Assembly (NCBI GenBank): GCA_934086185.1
Contig: CAKOHW010000013.1
Location: forward strand, 1 to 25,242
Direction of reading: 5' to 3'
From: an uncultured Bacilli bacterium
GTDB taxonomy: Bacteria > Bacillota_I > Bacilli_A > RF39 > UBA660
DNA length: 25,242 nucleotides
Shown piece after piece: positions 5,752 to 13,881 of this stretch. The translations under genes were made by a program, and so were the position numbers. Numbering within the stretch: position 1 is the first letter of the stretch; every line of letters starts with the position of its first letter. Below the pieces are notes generated by a model. It did no database searches. It was not told the DNA's origin and was given only the letters and a program-made list of their open reading frames with translations.

Positions 5752-8121
5752 TTAATTTGTAGTTTTATATACTGTAGTAAAATCTAATAAACTACTATTT
5801 TCTTCATCTATAGTACTATATAATCCAGTTATTGTTAATGATAATTTTTTAGTTGGATTATATTCTTGAACTATAAAACCATTATTAGAATTAAATTTTC
5901 CATTTGTTATATTTATATTTACATTATCAGCATATTTTTCGTTTTCTTCAATTATAATAACATCACCAGTTAAATTTATTCCGTTATTATTTATTTGAGG
6001 CTTTTGTTTTATACCAGTAGCAGTTAGATTACCACCATTAATATTTAAATTACCTGATTTTATTCCTATAACTGTGTTTGCAGTTAAATTTCCACCGTAA
6101 ATGTTAGTAGTACCAGTTTGAGGAATATATAGTGCTGTTCCATATTGTGAATCAATAGTAGCACCATCATAAATATTTAATGTTGTATTTTGTGTTTTAA
6201 CTGAACCATTACTACTTATTCCGTATCTTTCATATATTATATCTTTGCCATTTACTACATATGAATCATTTGTAACTTTGATGTGTCCGTAAAAATCCAC
6301 TACTGTACCATTTCCACCAATGAATACTGGGTAAGCAGGTGCAGTTATATATACGTCATTTTTAACTGTTGCGTGAATATTATTAATTTCAGTAGTTTCT
6401 CCAATAACAAGAGAAGAGCCCATTCCATTAGTAACTAAATTACCATTATATATAGTTAAATTAGCATTATTTTGTTTTATAACAAATATATCATTATTAT
6501 CGCTACCTGTTAATGTAAAGCCATTTAAGTTTATATAACCATTTAAAATTGTTGTATCAGTATTATTTATTAAAATTTTATCATACAATTTAATGTTTTT
6601 TAATAATATTACAGGATTTAATTCACTTGAATTTAATAGTGCTTCTTTTAAATTATTTATGCTATATTTTATATTGTTTACTGTATAAGCACTTTCTTCA
6701 TATATTACTACATTTGTTGTTAATTCTTTTTTAACATCATATTTTCCTGTTACTGTAGCGCTTAAAGTATTAGTTGGGTTATATTCTCTAATAAAGTAAC
6801 CATTTGTTTTAATACTAACATTTTCATCAACATATATATTAACATTGTCTGCATATTTAACATTCTCTTCTATATAAATAGCATCACCAGTTAATTTAAA
6901 ACCATTGTTATTAACTTCCGGATCATTTTTTGCACCAGTTGTTTCTATTGTTCCACTATTTATGTTTAAATTACCAGCTTTTATTGCAATACCAGTATTT
7001 GATCTATAATAACCACCATTAATATTACAAGTACCTGCTTGTGGTAAATATAATGCTCCACCGTTAGGTGCAATAATATTTGCTGTTTCACTTAAATTAA
7101 TTATAGTACCGGCAAATTCTTTTTTACCATTTCCGCTAATCCCAGCACCATAACCTTTTAAAATTATAGTTCCTGCATTATTTAAAGTTGAATTGTTATC
7201 TCTTATAAAGATACCATATGATTCACTTAAATCACTTTTGTTCTCTATTGTCACAAACTCATTAATGTTTAATGTGGCACCACCACTTATTGTTAATACT
7301 TGTTCACCAATTGTATTTATACTTCCAGTACCAGTTATTGTTGCATTTATATTTCCATTAAATTTTAATAGTCTAGTTAAACTACTATCAAAACCATTAA
7401 TACTAAATCCATTTAAATCTATAGTTATGTTTCTATCTATTTCATAAGTTTTAGTTAATGTAATATCACTTCCAAGAACTATAACATCACTATTTTTATT
7501 TTGTAATGCACTATCAAATTCATCTTCACTTGTTATATTATTTTCTTTGACTAAAAATTCACCATAATTTAATTTTTTTTCTTCATTTGTACTATTATTT
7601 ATAGTGTTAACTTCTAGAGTTCTATTATTTGATTTAAATTTGAAATTAAATATAGTTGCTGGAATTATAAATTTTTTCTTTTCTTTATCATATATAACTT
7701 TTTTATTTATATCATCTGTTTCAATAGAATTATCATCTACTATTCCATCGTAATTTATTTCTAATTCTTTTTCTTTATTATTTACAAAGAAAATTTCTAA
7801 ATTATTTTTTAAATTTGACTCTTCTTCACTTGTTAATACTGTTGTGTCATCACTAATAATATACCATTTATTATCTAAATCACTTTTATAGTATACTTTT
7901 GGGTTATTATTATTTCTATTTAATAAAGTATTTACTGAATTAAAATCATTTCCTGCTATTGCAGATTTTTCTCCAGTGATTATTAAATCATTAAATTTGG
8001 TATAACCAATAATATATGTATCAGTTGTATAATTATCATTCTCTATAATTTCTGCTTTTGCTATTGTATTAAATGAAATCATTGTTATGATAGCAAGTAA
8101 AATATATTTTATTTTCTTCAT
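5752..8121 (-). CDS. Secreted beta-helix repeat surface protein
   Basis: 789 residues from the chosen start. A signal peptide (KKIKYILLAIITMISFNTIAKA) is followed by Asn/Thr/Ile-rich repeats of the right-handed beta-helix kind (runs such as NGFTLTG, NLNINGG, TTNIYGG), as in pectate-lyase-like or adhesin folds. The body is internally duplicated: a block of about 80 residues with ALYxPQ.GT, GI..GNLNIN.G, NNNG..LTGD, IEENxKYADNVNI occurs twice, near the middle and near the C-terminus. Upstream GTG at 8130 is in frame, but it is part of the Shine-Dalgarno sequence GAGGTG at 8128-8133; the ATG at 8121 is the sensible start. It lies 12 nt after the InlB-repeat gene, in the same operon. No sortase motif is seen, so it may be released or held by its partner. 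No catalytic residues can be assigned. Confidence 0.85.
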   Translation of the reverse strand: MKKIKYILLAIITMISFNTIAKAEIIENDNYTTDTYIIGYTKFNDLIITGEKSAIAGNDFNSVNTLLNRNNNNPKVYYKSDLDNKWYIISDDTTVLTSEEESNLKNNLEIFFVNNKEKELEINYDGIVDDNSIETDDINKKVIYDKEKKKFIIPATIFNFKFKSNNRTLEVNTINNSTNEEKKLNYGEFLVKENNITSEDEFDSALQNKNSDVIVLGSDITLTKTYEIDRNITIDLNGFSINGFDSSLTRLLKFNGNINATITGTGSINTIGEQVLTISGGATLNINEFVTIENKSDLSESYGIFIRDNNSTLNNAGTIILKGYGAGISGNGKKEFAGTIINLSETANIIAPNGGALYLPQAGTCNINGGYYRSNTGIAIKAGNLNINSGTIETTGAKNDPEVNNNGFKLTGDAIYIEENVKYADNVNIYVDENVSIKTNGYFIREYNPTNTLSATVTGKYDVKKELTTNVVIYEESAYTVNNIKYSINNLKEALLNSSELNPVILLKNIKLYDKILINNTDTTILNGYINLNGFTLTGSDNNDIFVIKQNNANLTIYNGNLVTNGMGSSLVIGETTEINNIHATVKNDVYITAPAYPVFIGGNGTVVDFYGHIKVTNDSYVVNGKDIIYERYGISSNGSVKTQNTTLNIYDGATIDSQYGTALYIPQTGTTNIYGGNLTANTVIGIKSGNLNINGGNLTATGIKQKPQINNNGINLTGDVIIIEENEKYADNVNINITNGKFNSNNGFIVQEYNPTKKLSLTITGLYSTIDEENSSLLDFTTVYKTTN

Positions 8122-8133
8122 TATTATCACCTC

Positions 8134-8802
8134 TTAACTAACTTTTATATTTTCTATTTTAGTTATTATATTTTTATTGGTAACATATCCATCTTTAGAT
8201 ATTGTCTTTGTTACAGTAGTTCCACTTTTTGTTGTAATATCACAAGTACCATTTACTTTTTTACCATTTTTTGTAATATAAAGTTTTACTTGACCTACTA
8301 CTGAGTTATTTTCATCTTCCATTAAATATGTAATGATGTCTTCTTTTTTTGTAGTAGTTTCAGTTGTTGCTACTTTAGTTGTTGTTACGGGATCAGTCGT
8401 TTCTTCTTTTTCTGTAAGCTCATTAGAATTATCATTTTTTGTTAATGAATTCTTTGTTGATGAAGTAGTAACATTTTCTTTTGTTTGTTCTTTTTTGTCT
8501 TCCCCTATATTTTCTTTTTCTATTTTTTTCCATTTTGCAACTATTTTAGTGTCTTTGCTAATTGGTTCTGTAAAATCATATTCTTTACCATCTACGTACC
8601 AACCTTCAAATATATATCCATCTTTTGTTGGCTCTTCTGGTTCTTCTATTTCATCACCATTTTTAATTTTTTGTGTTTCAATTTTTGTACCACCATCAGT
8701 TTCAAAAGTTACTGTATATTTTTTTGTTCCTTTCACTAAAAGTACTCCTATTATTGCGACTAATAGAATACCTATTATTCCTACTATTACTTTTTTATTC
8801 AT
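8134..8802 (-). CDS. Membrane-anchored protein with one InlB-type (Flg_new) repeat
   Basis: 222 residues. A single N-terminal membrane segment (about 5-24) is followed by one complete Listeria-Bacteroides repeat (29-91; VTFETDGGT, a P.....GY.F.GW core, ending KIVAKW), then a Glu/Lys/Thr/Ser-rich linker (92-154) typical of extracellular spacers, and a small C-terminal domain (about 155-222) with CDITTKSGTTVTKTISKDGY. Start follows GGAGG at good spacing. It is the first gene of a two-gene operon with the beta-helix protein. InlB repeats occur in surface adhesins; the specific role here is unknown. A promoter lies at 8835-8863. Confidence 0.88.
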   Translation of the reverse strand: MNKKVIVGIIGILLVAIIGVLLVKGTKKYTVTFETDGGTKIETQKIKNGDEIEEPEEPTKDGYIFEGWYVDGKEYDFTEPISKDTKIVAKWKKIEKENIGEDKKEQTKENVTTSSTKNSLTKNDNSNELTEKEETTDPVTTTKVATTETTTKKEDIITYLMEDENNSVVGQVKLYITKNGKKVNGTCDITTKSGTTVTKTISKDGYVTNKNIITKIENIKVS

Positions 8803-8834
8803 ATATTAAACCTCCATTATTTTCTTACATTTTA

Positions 8835-8863
8835 ATCATATCATAGCACTTGTCTTTTTACAA
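8835..8863 (-). promoter_or_regulatory. Promoter of the surface-protein operon 8802-5752
   Basis: TTGTAA (8858-8863), 17-nt spacer, TATGAT (8835-8840) on the minus strand, about 30 nt upstream of the start codon. Confidence 0.6.
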
Positions 8864-8886
8864 ATAATAATACCTTCTATTTACAC

Positions 8887-8920
8887 AAAAATAACAGTAA
8901 TTATTCATCACTGTTATTTT
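8887..8920 (-). terminator. Terminator of ftsK
   Basis: A perfect 11-bp stem AAAATAACAGT/ACTGTTATTTT with an 11-nt loop and a T tract on the minus strand. The loop contains the ftsK stop codon. Confidence 0.85.
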
Positions 8921-11111
8921 CGAGTTTTACTAATACTTCTCTAGGTTTAGAACCATTTTGTGGCCCTATTATTCCTCTTTCTTCTAATAAATCTATTATT
9001 CTTGCCGCTCTATTATAGCCAACTTTAAATCTTCTTTGAACTAAAGAAGCACTTATTTTTCCTGTTTCTATTGCAAAGTCTACAATTTCATTATAAAGTG
9101 GATCATCATATTCTTCTTTTTCGAAATTTTCACCTGCTGCCATATGGTTAGGAGTTCCTTCTAATAAAGAATTATCATATTCAGCTACTTGTTCTTTACA
9201 TACGTAATCTATTAATCTTTGTGTTTCATCATCACTTATAAAATTACCTTGTATTCTTATTGGAACATTTTCACCCATAGGTAAATATAACATATCACCT
9301 TTACCTAGTAGTTTTTCTGCTCCTCCCATATCTAAAATTGTTCTTGAATCTATTTGACTTGCTACTGCGAATGAAATACGACTAGGAATATTTGCTTTAA
9401 CTACGCCGGTAATAACATCAGTAGATGGTCTTTGTGTTGCAACTATTAAATGTATTCCTGCAGCACGAGCCATCTGTGTAATACGCATAATAGAATCTTC
9501 TACTTCTTTTGCTGCAACTAACATTAAATCTGCTAATTCGTCAATTATTACTACTATGAAAGGAAGCTTTTTCTCTATTTCTGCATTTGCCATACTATTT
9601 TGTTTTTCTACCCATTCATTATAGCCAGTAATGTTTTTTACATTTTTTTCACTAAATAAATCATATCTTCTTTCCATTTCAGCAACAATTTTTTGTAATG
9701 CTATACTTGCTTTTTTAGGATCATTAACTACTGGACACAATAAATGTGGTATTCCATTATAATTGGATAACTCTACTTTTTTTGGATCTACTAAAACTAA
9801 TTTACATTCATCTGGTCTTTTTCTTATTAATATACTTGCTATAAAACTATTGATACAAACAGATTTACCACTACCAGTAGAACCGGCAACTAGTAAATGT
9901 GGCATCTTAGTCATATCTGCACAACAATTTCTACCCATTATATCTTTTCCTAAAGAGAATAGTATTTTTGCATTTTCCATATTGCTAGGTACATTTGATA
10001 ATACTTCTCTTATTGGTACACTACTTGTAATTTTATTGGGTATTTCTACACCTACTGTACTTTTACCAGGAATTGGTGCTTGTATACGTACATCTTTTGC
10101 TGCTAGAGCAAGCGCAATTTCTTTATTAATACTAGTGATTCTACTTACTTTAGTACCACTTGCTATTTCAACTTCAAATTGAGTAACTGTTGGACCTTCA
10201 TGTATTTCTACAACTTTTCCTTTTATTTGGAAATCTAACAATACTTTTTCTAAAGCAATTCTAGTTTTATTTAAGAATTCAGTAGTATTTGCTTTCTTAT
10301 TTTTCTTTATTGGATCTAATAAATCTAAGCTTGGTAATCTATAACTTCCATTATTGCTTATAGGTTTACTAACATCTGGTATTTTTTCTTCAGTATTATT
10401 TTGTTTATTATAATTATGTAAATCTTCACTACTAGTTACTATTACTTTTTTATCTTCTATTATTTCACTATCTGTTTCTTCTTCATCATCTTCTTCATTG
10501 TCTTCAGTTTTTTCTATTTTTTCTTTCTTTGGTCTATTTTTTATATTACTAAACATATTACCTATACGATCAAATATATCACTTAAAGATAAATTAAATA
10601 ATAATATTATTCCAAAAAATATTAATACACCATAAACTATGTATGCTCCACGACTATCAAATAATTTATTTACACTCCAACCACTTATACTTCCTAGAAT
10701 ACCGCCACCAGCAGTATTTAAATTTGTAAAATCTGGCCCTTTTATACTCATCAATTTTTCTATTGTTAATTCCATGAAATTTTTAAAATGAATACTTTTT
10801 TCTACATATTTCATATGTGATAATCCTAGTATTGAGAAAGTAATTATATAAATACCTATATATCTTGCAGATAAAAATTTAGGCGTATCTCTTTTAACTA
10901 TGAAATATAATCCTAAGTATATTATAAATAGTATTAACACTTCATAATATGTGCCCACTAAAAATACCGAAAATTGTTTTATTATACTTCCTACCGGGCC
11001 AAATACTCCTATTCCGATTACTCCAATTAATATAAGTAATAATCCTATAAATTCTATACTAATTTTATTTTTTTCTGAACTTGTACTTTTTCTTTTTTTC
11101 TTCTTTGCCAT
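8901..11111 (-). CDS. ftsK: FtsK/SpoIIIE-family DNA translocase
   Basis: 736 residues. It pumps chromosomal DNA across the closing septum. The N-terminal membrane domain has about four TM segments (residues 20-180), followed by an acidic linker (about 196-230), a RecA-like motor with Walker A GSTGSGKS (410-417) and Walker B VVIIDELADL with D524/E525, and a C-terminal winged-helix gamma domain (about 665-725, ASLVQRRFKVGYNRAARIID) that reads polar sequences such as KOPS/SRS. Length matches Bacillus SpoIIIE/SftA rather than the longer E. coli FtsK. Start at 11111 follows GGTGAAG. It has its own promoter and terminator, so it is monocistronic. FtsK versus SpoIIIE cannot be told apart without knowing whether the cell sporulates. 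Confidence 0.96.
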   Translation of the reverse strand: MAKKKKRKSTSSEKNKISIEFIGLLLILIGVIGIGVFGPVGSIIKQFSVFLVGTYYEVLILFIIYLGLYFIVKRDTPKFLSARYIGIYIITFSILGLSHMKYVEKSIHFKNFMELTIEKLMSIKGPDFTNLNTAGGGILGSISGWSVNKLFDSRGAYIVYGVLIFFGIILLFNLSLSDIFDRIGNMFSNIKNRPKKEKIEKTEDNEEDDEEETDSEIIEDKKVIVTSSEDLHNYNKQNNTEEKIPDVSKPISNNGSYRLPSLDLLDPIKKNKKANTTEFLNKTRIALEKVLLDFQIKGKVVEIHEGPTVTQFEVEIASGTKVSRITSINKEIALALAAKDVRIQAPIPGKSTVGVEIPNKITSSVPIREVLSNVPSNMENAKILFSLGKDIMGRNCCADMTKMPHLLVAGSTGSGKSVCINSFIASILIRKRPDECKLVLVDPKKVELSNYNGIPHLLCPVVNDPKKASIALQKIVAEMERRYDLFSEKNVKNITGYNEWVEKQNSMANAEIEKKLPFIVVIIDELADLMLVAAKEVEDSIMRITQMARAAGIHLIVATQRPSTDVITGVVKANIPSRISFAVASQIDSRTILDMGGAEKLLGKGDMLYLPMGENVPIRIQGNFISDDETQRLIDYVCKEQVAEYDNSLLEGTPNHMAAGENFEKEEYDDPLYNEIVDFAIETGKISASLVQRRFKVGYNRAARIIDLLEERGIIGPQNGSKPREVLVKLENNSDE

Positions 11112-11130
11112 ATATCTTCACCATAATTAA

Positions 11131-11159
11131 ATTATATAATACAAATATTTTTTATACAA
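11131..11159 (-). promoter_or_regulatory. Promoter of ftsK
   Basis: TTGTAT (11154-11159), 17-nt spacer, TATAAT (11131-11136) on the minus strand. Confidence 0.7.
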
Positions 11160-11160
11160 G

Positions 11161-11182
11161 AAAAAAGACAAGTTACTTGTCT
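11161..11182 (-). terminator. Terminator of the Cys-cluster protein gene
   Basis: Minus strand AGACAAG-TAA-CTTGTCT followed by TTTTT. It overlaps the TAG stop codon and abuts the ftsK promoter. Confidence 0.85.
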
Positions 11183-11834
11183 AATTATTTTTATATTCTT
11201 TTTTATAAACTCTTATATCTTCTTTTGCTCTCTTGCTTGCTTTTAAATATTCTTCTTTAAAACATTCTATTAAATTTAAAATACTTTTTTTAATATCTAT
11301 GATTTCTATTTTTGATACACCATTAAATTGATCTGTCATTACTTGATACATTACTTCTTCTACGTCTTCTTTTATTACTGTATCTACACTTTTGCCAGTA
11401 TATCTACGTACTAATTTTGATAATAATCCTTGATATGATTTCCATTTTGACATTTCTTCAAGTGGATCTAATAATGGAACACAAGCATTTTCTGTTGGAA
11501 TTAAATTTACTCCACCACCTGGTCTATTATTAATATCATATTTACACCCTGTTTCAGTTAACATAGAACATTCTTTTTTCATAGAAAATAAATCTACAAT
11601 TCCTCTATCTTTATTTCGAGCTCTCAAGTATAAAAATGGGATTGCAATCTTATTACCATTATTTAGCGTTTCAAAGAAAAATGTAGAAACAATTGAAACA
11701 TTACCGCTATCTAGAATTTCTAGCAATGACTGCTTATTAATTGTCTTGAAATCACTTACAAAGTAATCACATCCACTTTTTTTACAACAAATTCCACCAC
11801 ATTTTTTACATAACTCTTTATTTTCGTAATTCAT
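11181..11834 (-). CDS. Cysteine-cluster protein (YkgJ/Fe-S or Zn cluster-like)
   Basis: 217 residues from the chosen start. The N-terminus has CKKCGGICCKKSGC, a CxxCGxCC-type cluster as in the UPF0153/YkgJ family of putative zinc- or iron-chelating proteins, and further cysteines occur in ECSMLTETGCKYD and ENACVPL. The C-terminal half is a helical, Lys/Glu-rich extension longer than in minimal family members. An in-frame GTG 30 nt upstream is excluded because the promoter -10 (11855-11860) lies downstream of it and GGAGG directly precedes the ATG at 11834. Cytoplasmic; substrate unknown. Confidence 0.82.
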   Translation of the reverse strand: MNYENKELCKKCGGICCKKSGCDYFVSDFKTINKQSLLEILDSGNVSIVSTFFFETLNNGNKIAIPFLYLRARNKDRGIVDLFSMKKECSMLTETGCKYDINNRPGGGVNLIPTENACVPLLDPLEEMSKWKSYQGLLSKLVRRYTGKSVDTVIKEDVEEVMYQVMTDQFNGVSKIEIIDIKKSILNLIECFKEEYLKASKRAKEDIRVYKKEYKNN

Positions 11835-11854
11835 AGTTTTCCTCCAGGTTATGT

Positions 11855-11883
11855 ATTTTAGCACAATGAAATTGTAAAATCAA
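11855..11883 (-). promoter_or_regulatory. Promoter of the Cys-cluster protein gene
   Basis: TTGATT (11878-11883), 17-nt spacer, extended TGC-TAAAAT (11855-11860) on the minus strand. It settles the gene start at 11834. Confidence 0.75.
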
Positions 11884-11924
11884 ATTAATTACTATGGTTT
11901 CTTTTGAGTTTTTATTATGAAAAT

Positions 11925-11952
11925 AAAAAAAAGCGAAGTATTTAACTTCACT
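11925..11952 (-). terminator. Terminator downstream of tRNA-His
   Basis: Minus strand AGTGAAG-7nt-CTTCGCT (one T-G pair) followed by T8, 14 nt after the tRNA 3' end. Confidence 0.88.
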
Positions 11953-11965
11953 CGTTATTTTTCAG

Positions 11966-12042
11966 TGGGGCGAAATGTGGGGATCGAACCCACGCGTACC
12001 GGAGCCACAATCCGGCGTGTTAACCACTTCACCAATTCCGCC
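11966..12042 (-). tRNA. tRNA-His (anticodon GTG)
   Basis: 77 nt including G-1 and encoded CCA. The acceptor stem is GCGGAAT/ATTTCGC, preceded by G-1 facing C73, the histidine identity pair. The anticodon stem CCGGA/TCCGG holds loop TTGTGGC with anticodon GTG. The T arm contains GTGGG-TTCGATC-CCCAC. It is transcribed alone from its own promoter (12055-12083) and has its own terminator. Confidence 0.97.
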
Positions 12043-12050
12043 ATAAGTAA

Positions 12051-12083
12051 GATAATTGTAACAAATATTTTTACAATTATCAA
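12051..12083 (-). promoter_or_regulatory. Promoter of tRNA-His overlapping an 11-bp inverted repeat
   Basis: Minus strand TTGATA (12078-12083), 17-nt spacer, TACAAT (12055-12060). The same bases form a perfect 11-bp inverted repeat, GATAATTGTAA at 12051-12061 and its complement at 12071-12081, so the palindrome spans the promoter core. No T tract follows on the minus strand, which argues against a trpS terminator. Confidence 0.65.
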
Positions 12084-12093
12084 TATTTTTTTA

Positions 12094-13080
12094 TCAGTTT
12101 CTTCCTAAACCTATATCTTTTTTCATTTTATTGTAAATTTTTTCTGAAATTTCAATATTCTTATCTCTACCTTTATCTAGTATTTCGTCTAGATAATCAC
12201 TATTTATAATTTCATTATATTTCTTTTGGATTTTATCTAATGTGTCAACTACAACATTTGCTATTTCTTTTTTAAATTCACCATAATTTGAATTTTTAAA
12301 TTTTTCTTCTATTTCAGGAATAGTAGTATTAGTTAATGAACTATAAATATTTATAAGGTTTGATATACCTGGTTTTTCTTCTACATTATATTTGATTATC
12401 ATTTCACTATCTGTAGTTGCAGACATTATCTTTTTTCTAACTACATTTAAATCATCTAATAATCTTATTACACCTTTTTGATTTTCACTACTCTTACTCA
12501 TTTTTTTATCTGGATTTTGTAAATCCATTATTTTTGTTCCAGTAGATTTAATAATTGGTTCTGGTATTTTAAATGTTTCTCCATATTTTTTATTATATCT
12601 TATAGCAATGTCTCTTGCTAATTCTACGTGTTGTTTTTGATCTATTCCAACCGGTACATAATCTGTATCCATTGAGATTATATCTGCTGCCATTAATACT
12701 GGGTATGTTAATAAACCTGATGTAAAATTAGCATTTTTCTTTGATTTATCTTTGAATTGCGTCATTCTAGATAATTCACCATAATATGAATTACATTCTA
12801 ACATCCAACTAATAGAACCTATATATGGATTGTCAGATTGAATGTATATAGTATTTTTGTTAGGATCAATACCACATGCTAAATATAAAGCAACTAAACT
12901 TCTTATATTTTCTTTAAGAAGTTTAGGATCTTGGTTAATTGTTATTGCATGCATATCAGCAATAAATATGTAGGAATCAAATTCTTTTTCCAATTCTACC
13001 ATTTGTTTTATTGCACCAATATAGTTTCCTAATGTAATAACACCTGTTGGTTGTAAACCAGTTAATACTCTTTTTTTCAT
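12094..13080 (-). CDS. trpS: Tryptophanyl-tRNA synthetase
   Basis: 328 residues from the chosen start, the usual length for bacterial class Ic TrpRS, which charges tRNA-Trp. The HIGH-equivalent is TLGN (in LQPTGVITLGNYIGA, about residues 15-18), and KMSKS is at about 193-197. DQKQHVELARDIA is the conserved mid-domain stretch. An upstream in-frame ATG at 13104 overlaps the promoter -10 and is unlikely; the ATG at 13080 follows AGTGAGAGTGAT. The TGA stop shows that UGA is not read as Trp. No T-box leader fits the short (about 16 nt) predicted 5' end. No convincing terminator follows before the tRNA-His promoter. Confidence 0.97.
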   Translation of the reverse strand: MKKRVLTGLQPTGVITLGNYIGAIKQMVELEKEFDSYIFIADMHAITINQDPKLLKENIRSLVALYLACGIDPNKNTIYIQSDNPYIGSISWMLECNSYYGELSRMTQFKDKSKKNANFTSGLLTYPVLMAADIISMDTDYVPVGIDQKQHVELARDIAIRYNKKYGETFKIPEPIIKSTGTKIMDLQNPDKKMSKSSENQKGVIRLLDDLNVVRKKIMSATTDSEMIIKYNVEEKPGISNLINIYSSLTNTTIPEIEEKFKNSNYGEFKKEIANVVVDTLDKIQKKYNEIINSDYLDEILDKGRDKNIEISEKIYNKMKKDIGLGRN

Positions 13081-13102
13081 AATATCACTCTCACTAATTG
13101 AC

Positions 13103-13111
13103 ATTATACCA
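13103..13111 (-). promoter_or_regulatory. Extended -10 promoter of trpS
   Basis: Minus strand TGG-TATAAT with no clear -35. The hexamer covers the upstream candidate ATG of trpS and places the transcript start near 13096. Confidence 0.55.
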
Positions 13112-13117
13112 TAATAA

Positions 13118-13711
13118 TTAGATTTTTTGTTTTTTATCTAAAATATCAATTATTTTTTCTAAACCACTATAAAATTTATTTCTAACAACTTTAAATGAAT
13201 CTATTGCAATTTCTTTTAATTCATTATCATCATAATTAATTTCATGTTCTTCTTTTATATAAACTAATCTTTTGATTTCTTCTCTAAACAATAAAACTTT
13301 ATAGACATACTCTAAATATAAATATAAACATATAGAAAATGATAATAAAGTTAATATTAATAATATGTAACTTCCTGTAAAAAAACTAAATATAAACATA
13401 AAACCAAACATTAATAATAATATTCCACTTGATAGGATAATTATTTTATAATCTTCTTTTTTGGAATTATAATAATTTATCTTTTTATTTATTTCAGTAT
13501 TATGATCTTTGATTATTTCCATAATTTTAACTTTATTAGGAATATTATTTTTTACTATTTTTTTATCTCCGTTAGAATTATATATTATTATATTTTTTTC
13601 ATCTTCTTCATATTTAATAATATATTTTTTAAATTTGTGGTTTAAAAAGTTTAATTTACTAAGTTTTATTTTTTTAATTAATAAATTTATTTTTTCTTTT
13701 ATTGTATTCAT
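13118..13711 (-). CDS. Two-TM membrane protein of unknown function
   Basis: 197 residues. A charged, Lys/Ile/Asn-rich N-terminal cytoplasmic part (about 90 residues) is followed by two close membrane segments (about 91-112 and 115-135) and a helical C-terminal tail ending in the polar stretch KIIDILDKKQKI. No family is recognised. The N-terminal stretch FKKYIIKYEEDEKNIIIY resembles RKKFITKFEQTGKDIKIY in the two-TM protein at 23021-23686, and the layout is alike, so the two may be distant paralogs. Start ATG at 13711 follows AGGGGG. A TGA-TATTAT extended -10 lies at 13737-13745. It precedes trpS by 37 bp, which has its own -10. Confidence 0.75.
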   Translation of the reverse strand: MNTIKEKINLLIKKIKLSKLNFLNHKFKKYIIKYEEDEKNIIIYNSNGDKKIVKNNIPNKVKIMEIIKDHNTEINKKINYYNSKKEDYKIIILSSGILLLMFGFMFIFSFFTGSYILLILTLLSFSICLYLYLEYVYKVLLFREEIKRLVYIKEEHEINYDDNELKEIAIDSFKVVRNKFYSGLEKIIDILDKKQKI

Positions 13712-13795
13712 AATCTATTCCCCCTAAATGATTAATATAATATCACTAAAAGAAGTATATGTTTTATTTTTTTAATTAGTACGTAAATAATATGT

Positions 13796-13818
13796 AAAAA
13801 AGACTCGTAATGAGTCTT
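13796..13818 (-). terminator. Terminator of the candidate short RNA
   Basis: Minus strand AAGACTC-5nt-GAGTCTT, a perfect 7-bp stem, followed by T4. Confidence 0.85.
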
Positions 13819-13845
13819 AAAAACACTTTCCTAACCCCCATTAGT
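13796..13845 (-). ncRNA. Candidate orphan short RNA (about 50 nt)
   Basis: A perfect promoter (13852-13880) starts transcription near 13845, and the terminator at 13796-13818 ends it about 50 nt later, with no gene between. The body contains CTAA-TGGGGG-TTAG, which can form a small hairpin exposing a G-rich loop, before the terminator. A 21-codon ATG frame inside runs past the terminator and has no Shine-Dalgarno site, so a leader peptide is unlikely. It could be an independent sRNA or the attenuator leader of the two-TM gene that starts at 13711. It matches no RNA family I recognise. Confidence 0.5.
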
Positions 13846-13851
13846 AACTGA

Positions 13852-13880
13852 ATTATAGCACAAACACGAACAAATGTCAA
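13852..13880 (-). promoter_or_regulatory. Perfect consensus promoter downstream of the ABC transporter
   Basis: Minus strand TTGACA (13875-13880), 17-nt spacer, TGC-TATAAT (13852-13857), i.e. both hexamers exact plus an extended -10. The -35 begins 1-2 nt after the ABC transporter stop. A CGAACAAATGT half-site resembling a LexA half-box overlaps the -35. Confidence 0.85.
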
Positions 13881-13881
13881 A

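Noticed and set aside
5752..8121. Beta-helix protein as a pectate lyase enzyme
   Set aside because: The fold type is plausible but no catalytic residue set can be seen, and the Asn/Thr-rich duplicated body fits a surface or adhesin role better.
8122..8130. GTG start for the beta-helix protein
   Set aside because: The GTG is part of the GAGGTG Shine-Dalgarno sequence of the ATG at 8121.
8333..8809. 158-codon plus-strand frame opposite the InlB-repeat gene
   Set aside because: A Val/Ser/Phe-rich mirror of the Thr/Glu/Lys-rich linker on the other strand; no ribosome site, and the minus-strand gene has clear domains.
12051..12081. Inverted repeat as the trpS terminator
   Set aside because: No T tract on the minus strand, and it coincides with a good tRNA-His promoter.
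11917..12108. 63-codon plus-strand reading frame across the tRNA region
   Set aside because: It runs through the antisense of tRNA-His and its terminator, has no Shine-Dalgarno site and shows a tRNA-shadow translation.
13081..13104. Upstream ATG for trpS
   Set aside because: It overlaps the extended -10 TATAAT, so it would not be in the transcript.
13865..13878. Second LexA box at the perfect promoter
   Set aside because: Only one half (CGAAC and the following GT) matches; the other half is set by the TTGACA -35, so it is probably chance.
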